The notes under the pieces: generated by a model
Databases searched by the model: none
What the model was told of the DNA's origin: nothing
Seen by the model: only the letters and a program-made list of their open reading frames with translations
Assembly: GCF_004027225.2 (NCBI RefSeq)
Contig: NC_044288.2
Coordinates: 1,146,719-1,210,718 of the forward strand
Length of the DNA stretch: 64,000 nucleotides
Reading direction: 5' to 3'
Origin: Strigops habroptila
Taxonomy: Eukaryota; Chordata; Aves; Psittaciformes; Psittacidae
Part shown: one piece after another, positions 61,356 through 64,000 of the stretch
Numbering within the stretch: the first letter of the stretch is position 1
Layout: each line of letters opens with the position of its first letter
Made by a program: the position numbers and the translations under genes

Positions 61356-64000
61356 GTACCGAGCGGGGCGGCGGTGGGAGGAAGGGAGCGGACCCGGGCG
61401 GGGGGAAGGAAGGACGCGCCGCCCCGGTCCCTTCGCGCCCCCGTCCCCTCAGCGGCGCCCCGCCCCCCGGCCCTGTCAGCGGGGCCACGCGCGCCATGGC
61501 GCCCCGTTCCCCCCCCGCCTCCCCTTCCCCGGCGTTGCCCCGCCCCGCGGCCTGCCCGCGCCGGCCCCCGCCGCCCCCCAGCCCGCGCCGCGCTCCGCCG
61601 GGGCCGGGGAGGGGGGGAAGCTGCTGGCCAAGGTCCTGCCGGCGCGGCCGGAGGGAGCGGCCAGGAGCTGGTGGGAGCCGTCACACACACCCCCCCTTCC
61701 CGCGCACCGTGTGCCCGGGGAGCGCTCCCTGAGGCGCTGCCGCTCAGGTCGGGAAACTCGGTCCTCACGTGTTGGCCGCGGTCCCTGTGCTGTGGGCTCC
61801 GTGGTGAGGGCGAGGGATGCGAGCGGGGAGTGCTCGGGGGGATGCCTGCGGCACGGGTGGGTGATGGGTGGTGGGAACGCAGCCGGTGTCTGAGTCGCCT
61901 CTGACCTACAGAACGAGAAGGGAAACTGTAGTAAAACGAGACCCGTGTTCTTGGCGGTGGGATGTACCTCGTGGGTGTCTTGGAATAAGGGCATGCTTTC
62001 CAGGTGTTTACATGCAGAACGCACCGAAACACAGATTCCAAAGCATTTACTGGTTGTGAGTGTATTCAAAGAGTATTTTAGAGCTCTGCCTCTTGAGTAT
62101 GCCAAGTTTTATATGAAATGGAGTAATTGTGTATTTCTGAATGAAGAGGAGGTTGGTTTAGTCGAGGCTTTCCAAAGTTACAGTGTAATGTCCCATTTCT
62201 GTTTCTAGTTTATATATGCAGTGGCTGGAAACTTGAGCAAACTCATATAATGCAGATTTGCATATGGAAATGGTTGATGGTGGGCTCTGGCTGTAACAAA
62301 CCTGTCACAATATGCTGCTTATCCTACTCGTAGTGAATCTCCACGTGAGAGTAGAGTAGAGAGTATCTTGTTGCTTTAGACTCTCTGGTTTTGAGAAGAG
62401 GGTGCTTGGAATGTTAAAGAAAAAGCATCCATTGCTTAGAAGTTAATATTTAAGATGACTAAACTTAAGAAAAATAATTCAAATACAAGCAGTTCCTTTT
62501 ATAATTACTTAGTTTTCCAAAGTCATTCAAAATCCTGTGCTCCCTGTTCCCTTTGAGGTGACTGGCTGGAAAGGTGGGAGAAGAGAAGGGAAAACCAGGA
62601 AAACATCAGGAGGATGCCAGGTGATAAGTGTGTTCAGTGTGGAGCTGTTGTAGCTGTGCGAACAGCCGAGAGACACGTCTGGCTGCTTGTGCTAACTTCT
62701 GGAATGCTTTAGTTCAGAAATAGGATTTTTAGCCTTTGTTTCACGTGGCATTTGGATCAGCAGAAGTAGTCAGTGACTTCAAAGTATTGTCCTACAGAAA
62801 GAAAAGAGAAACTAGTGGAAGGCTTTCCTCTTTGGAAGTATGAGCAGAGAGAAGTGCTTTTACATGGATGTACATGGATTGCGGCTCTTTTTCTTGTTTC
62901 TTTTGCTCTCCTCCTTTTTTAGTTTTGGGCTTTATTATTGTTTTTTCCTCTTTGCCCCTCATAATTCAAGGAGGTTACAACAGGTAGCTTCTCATATAAC
63001 CAGATTTCTAAATTCCTGTAATTGCTATAGTTATTTACTCAACCTATCCTAATTGTCACCATCAGCTTACATAAACCCAGTAAACAGAACAATCAGTAGG
63101 TAGCATCATAGTGTTACAACCAAGCAGCTGGGCTTGAACAAACAGCGTGATTGAGATACTTAACTCTGGTGGGATTTCTGTTTGCTTTTTAAGACACATG
63201 TTCCCATCGTTGGTGCCTCCCCAGGCTTTCAGCGCAGAGCTGTAACAGACACATGGGAGTGTAGTTGAGAGCTGCAAAGCTGAAGAGTTTTGGAGCAGGT
63301 GAAGCAATGAAGGCACTGTCCTGCAGTAAGGCTCTGGTGGCAGGTTTGCTACGTGTGTAGATCTGAAGCAGATCATAAGAAGCAATAGAAAAGAACTTCT
63401 AGTCGCAGAACAGAGTTAGAAATGTACAATCCGGGCTTGCATTGAAATATGTGAATATTCCATCTCTCTGAATGATAAGTGTTTTTGCCATCTTCTGCAG
63501 TATCTTTCTAACAAGGTGATCTAAGGGTTCACAGCCTTTCCTATTTGGAATTTTACAGCTGTAGGTCTTTAAAGCCCTTTCCCCAACGTTCAGTTCCTGA
63601 ATCAAATGGGCTGTTTGGCCTCAGCCCTTCAGAAACACTTTCAAAGTTATTCCTGACCAACCTTCCCCCCACCCCTTCTCCACCAAATTTTCAACAGCAG
63701 CCTCAATATCATATTCTCCTTTAGACTCCTTTTTTCCATGCTGCTGGTTTTCCTTCCTTCTGCTTTCTGCCTTCCCTTCCAGTTTAGTTTTTCTCCCCAT
63801 CTATAGCTCCAGGGTATTTGGGGCTGTGTACTTGGGGCTTTGCTCCTGTGTGCTGCCACTGAGGCCCTGGCTGCCGGTGGTGTAGTAGCACCACTTCAAG
63901 TGAATGTTGCCACTTATACCCTGAAAAACCCAACAAACCCCAGTCTAACATTATGTGCAAGCATGATAAAGGCTTGTGCTATTTACAAGTATTACAGTAT
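61356..64000 (+). other. MACO1: MACO1 intron 1 (5' part)
   Basis: Downstream of the exon 1 donor the CpG island fades by about 61.9 kb and AT-rich intronic DNA follows to the window edge. I see no further coding exon, repeat or RNA gene; the long open frames at 61356-61900 are GC-rich reading-through of island sequence. Intron 1 is therefore at least 2.6 kb. Confidence 0.75.

Noticed and set aside
60978-61904. Two overlapping plus-strand open frames of about 300 codons over MACO1 exon 1
   Set aside because: One of them shares the frame of the MACO1 start, but both run through the exon 1 donor and the CpG island. The Ala/Arg/Pro/Gly composition is that of GC-rich DNA; the true product is only the 26-residue exon 1.
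62840-63052. Hydrophobic open frame as possible MACO1 exon 2
   Set aside because: Phe/Leu/Ser-rich run from a T-rich intron with no match to the expected TFLYLKFLVVWALVLLADF segment and no in-phase acceptor.

Overview
The window looks like bird genomic DNA from a compact, GC-rich chromosome. The evidence is the gene set and order (SYF2, RSRP1, TMEM50A, a single Rh blood-group gene, MACO1), short introns, very low interspersed-repeat content, and the one recognisable interspersed repeat, a CR1 LINE tail of the type common in birds and other reptiles. In human the same genes lie together on 1p36.11 around RHD/RHCE. This window carries one Rh gene, in the position of human RHCE.

Layout: (1) 1-37.7 kb is a gene desert with no supportable protein-coding or RNA gene. 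It is GC-rich background, dotted with AT-rich, homeodomain/FOX/RUNX-motif-bearing islands of 200-600 bp that look like conserved distal enhancers (inference). It also holds a few simple repeats and a striking 21-bp minisatellite at about 35.2-35.9 kb. By synteny RUNX3 should lie beyond the left edge, so this is plausibly its regulatory landscape. (2) 37.7-40.2 kb: SYF2 (+), 7 coding exons, complete. (3) 40.6-45.3 kb: RSRP1 (-), 4 coding exons plus a 5' non-coding exon, complete, convergent with SYF2. (4) 45.3-45.6 kb: a CpG-rich bidirectional promoter shared by RSRP1 (-) and TMEM50A (+), with a heat-shock element and a TTACGTAA palindrome. (5) 45.5-48.9 kb: TMEM50A (+), 6 coding exons, complete. 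(6) 49.0-58.2 kb: the Rh gene (-), 10 coding exons, complete, 407 residues, convergent with TMEM50A. (7) 59.8-61.3 kb: a CpG island carrying an unusual array of CCAAT boxes, driving MACO1 (+). Only MACO1 coding exon 1 and part of intron 1 are in the window.

Functionally the genes are unrelated neighbours: a spliceosomal protein (SYF2), an RS-domain nuclear protein (RSRP1), a small four-pass membrane protein (TMEM50A), an erythroid membrane channel-like protein (Rh) and an ER coiled-coil membrane protein (MACO1). All exon boundaries given were read by hand from splice signals and codon phase; summed exon lengths are in frame for every complete gene (SYF2 257 aa, RSRP1 358 or 317 aa, TMEM50A 157 aa, Rh 407 aa).
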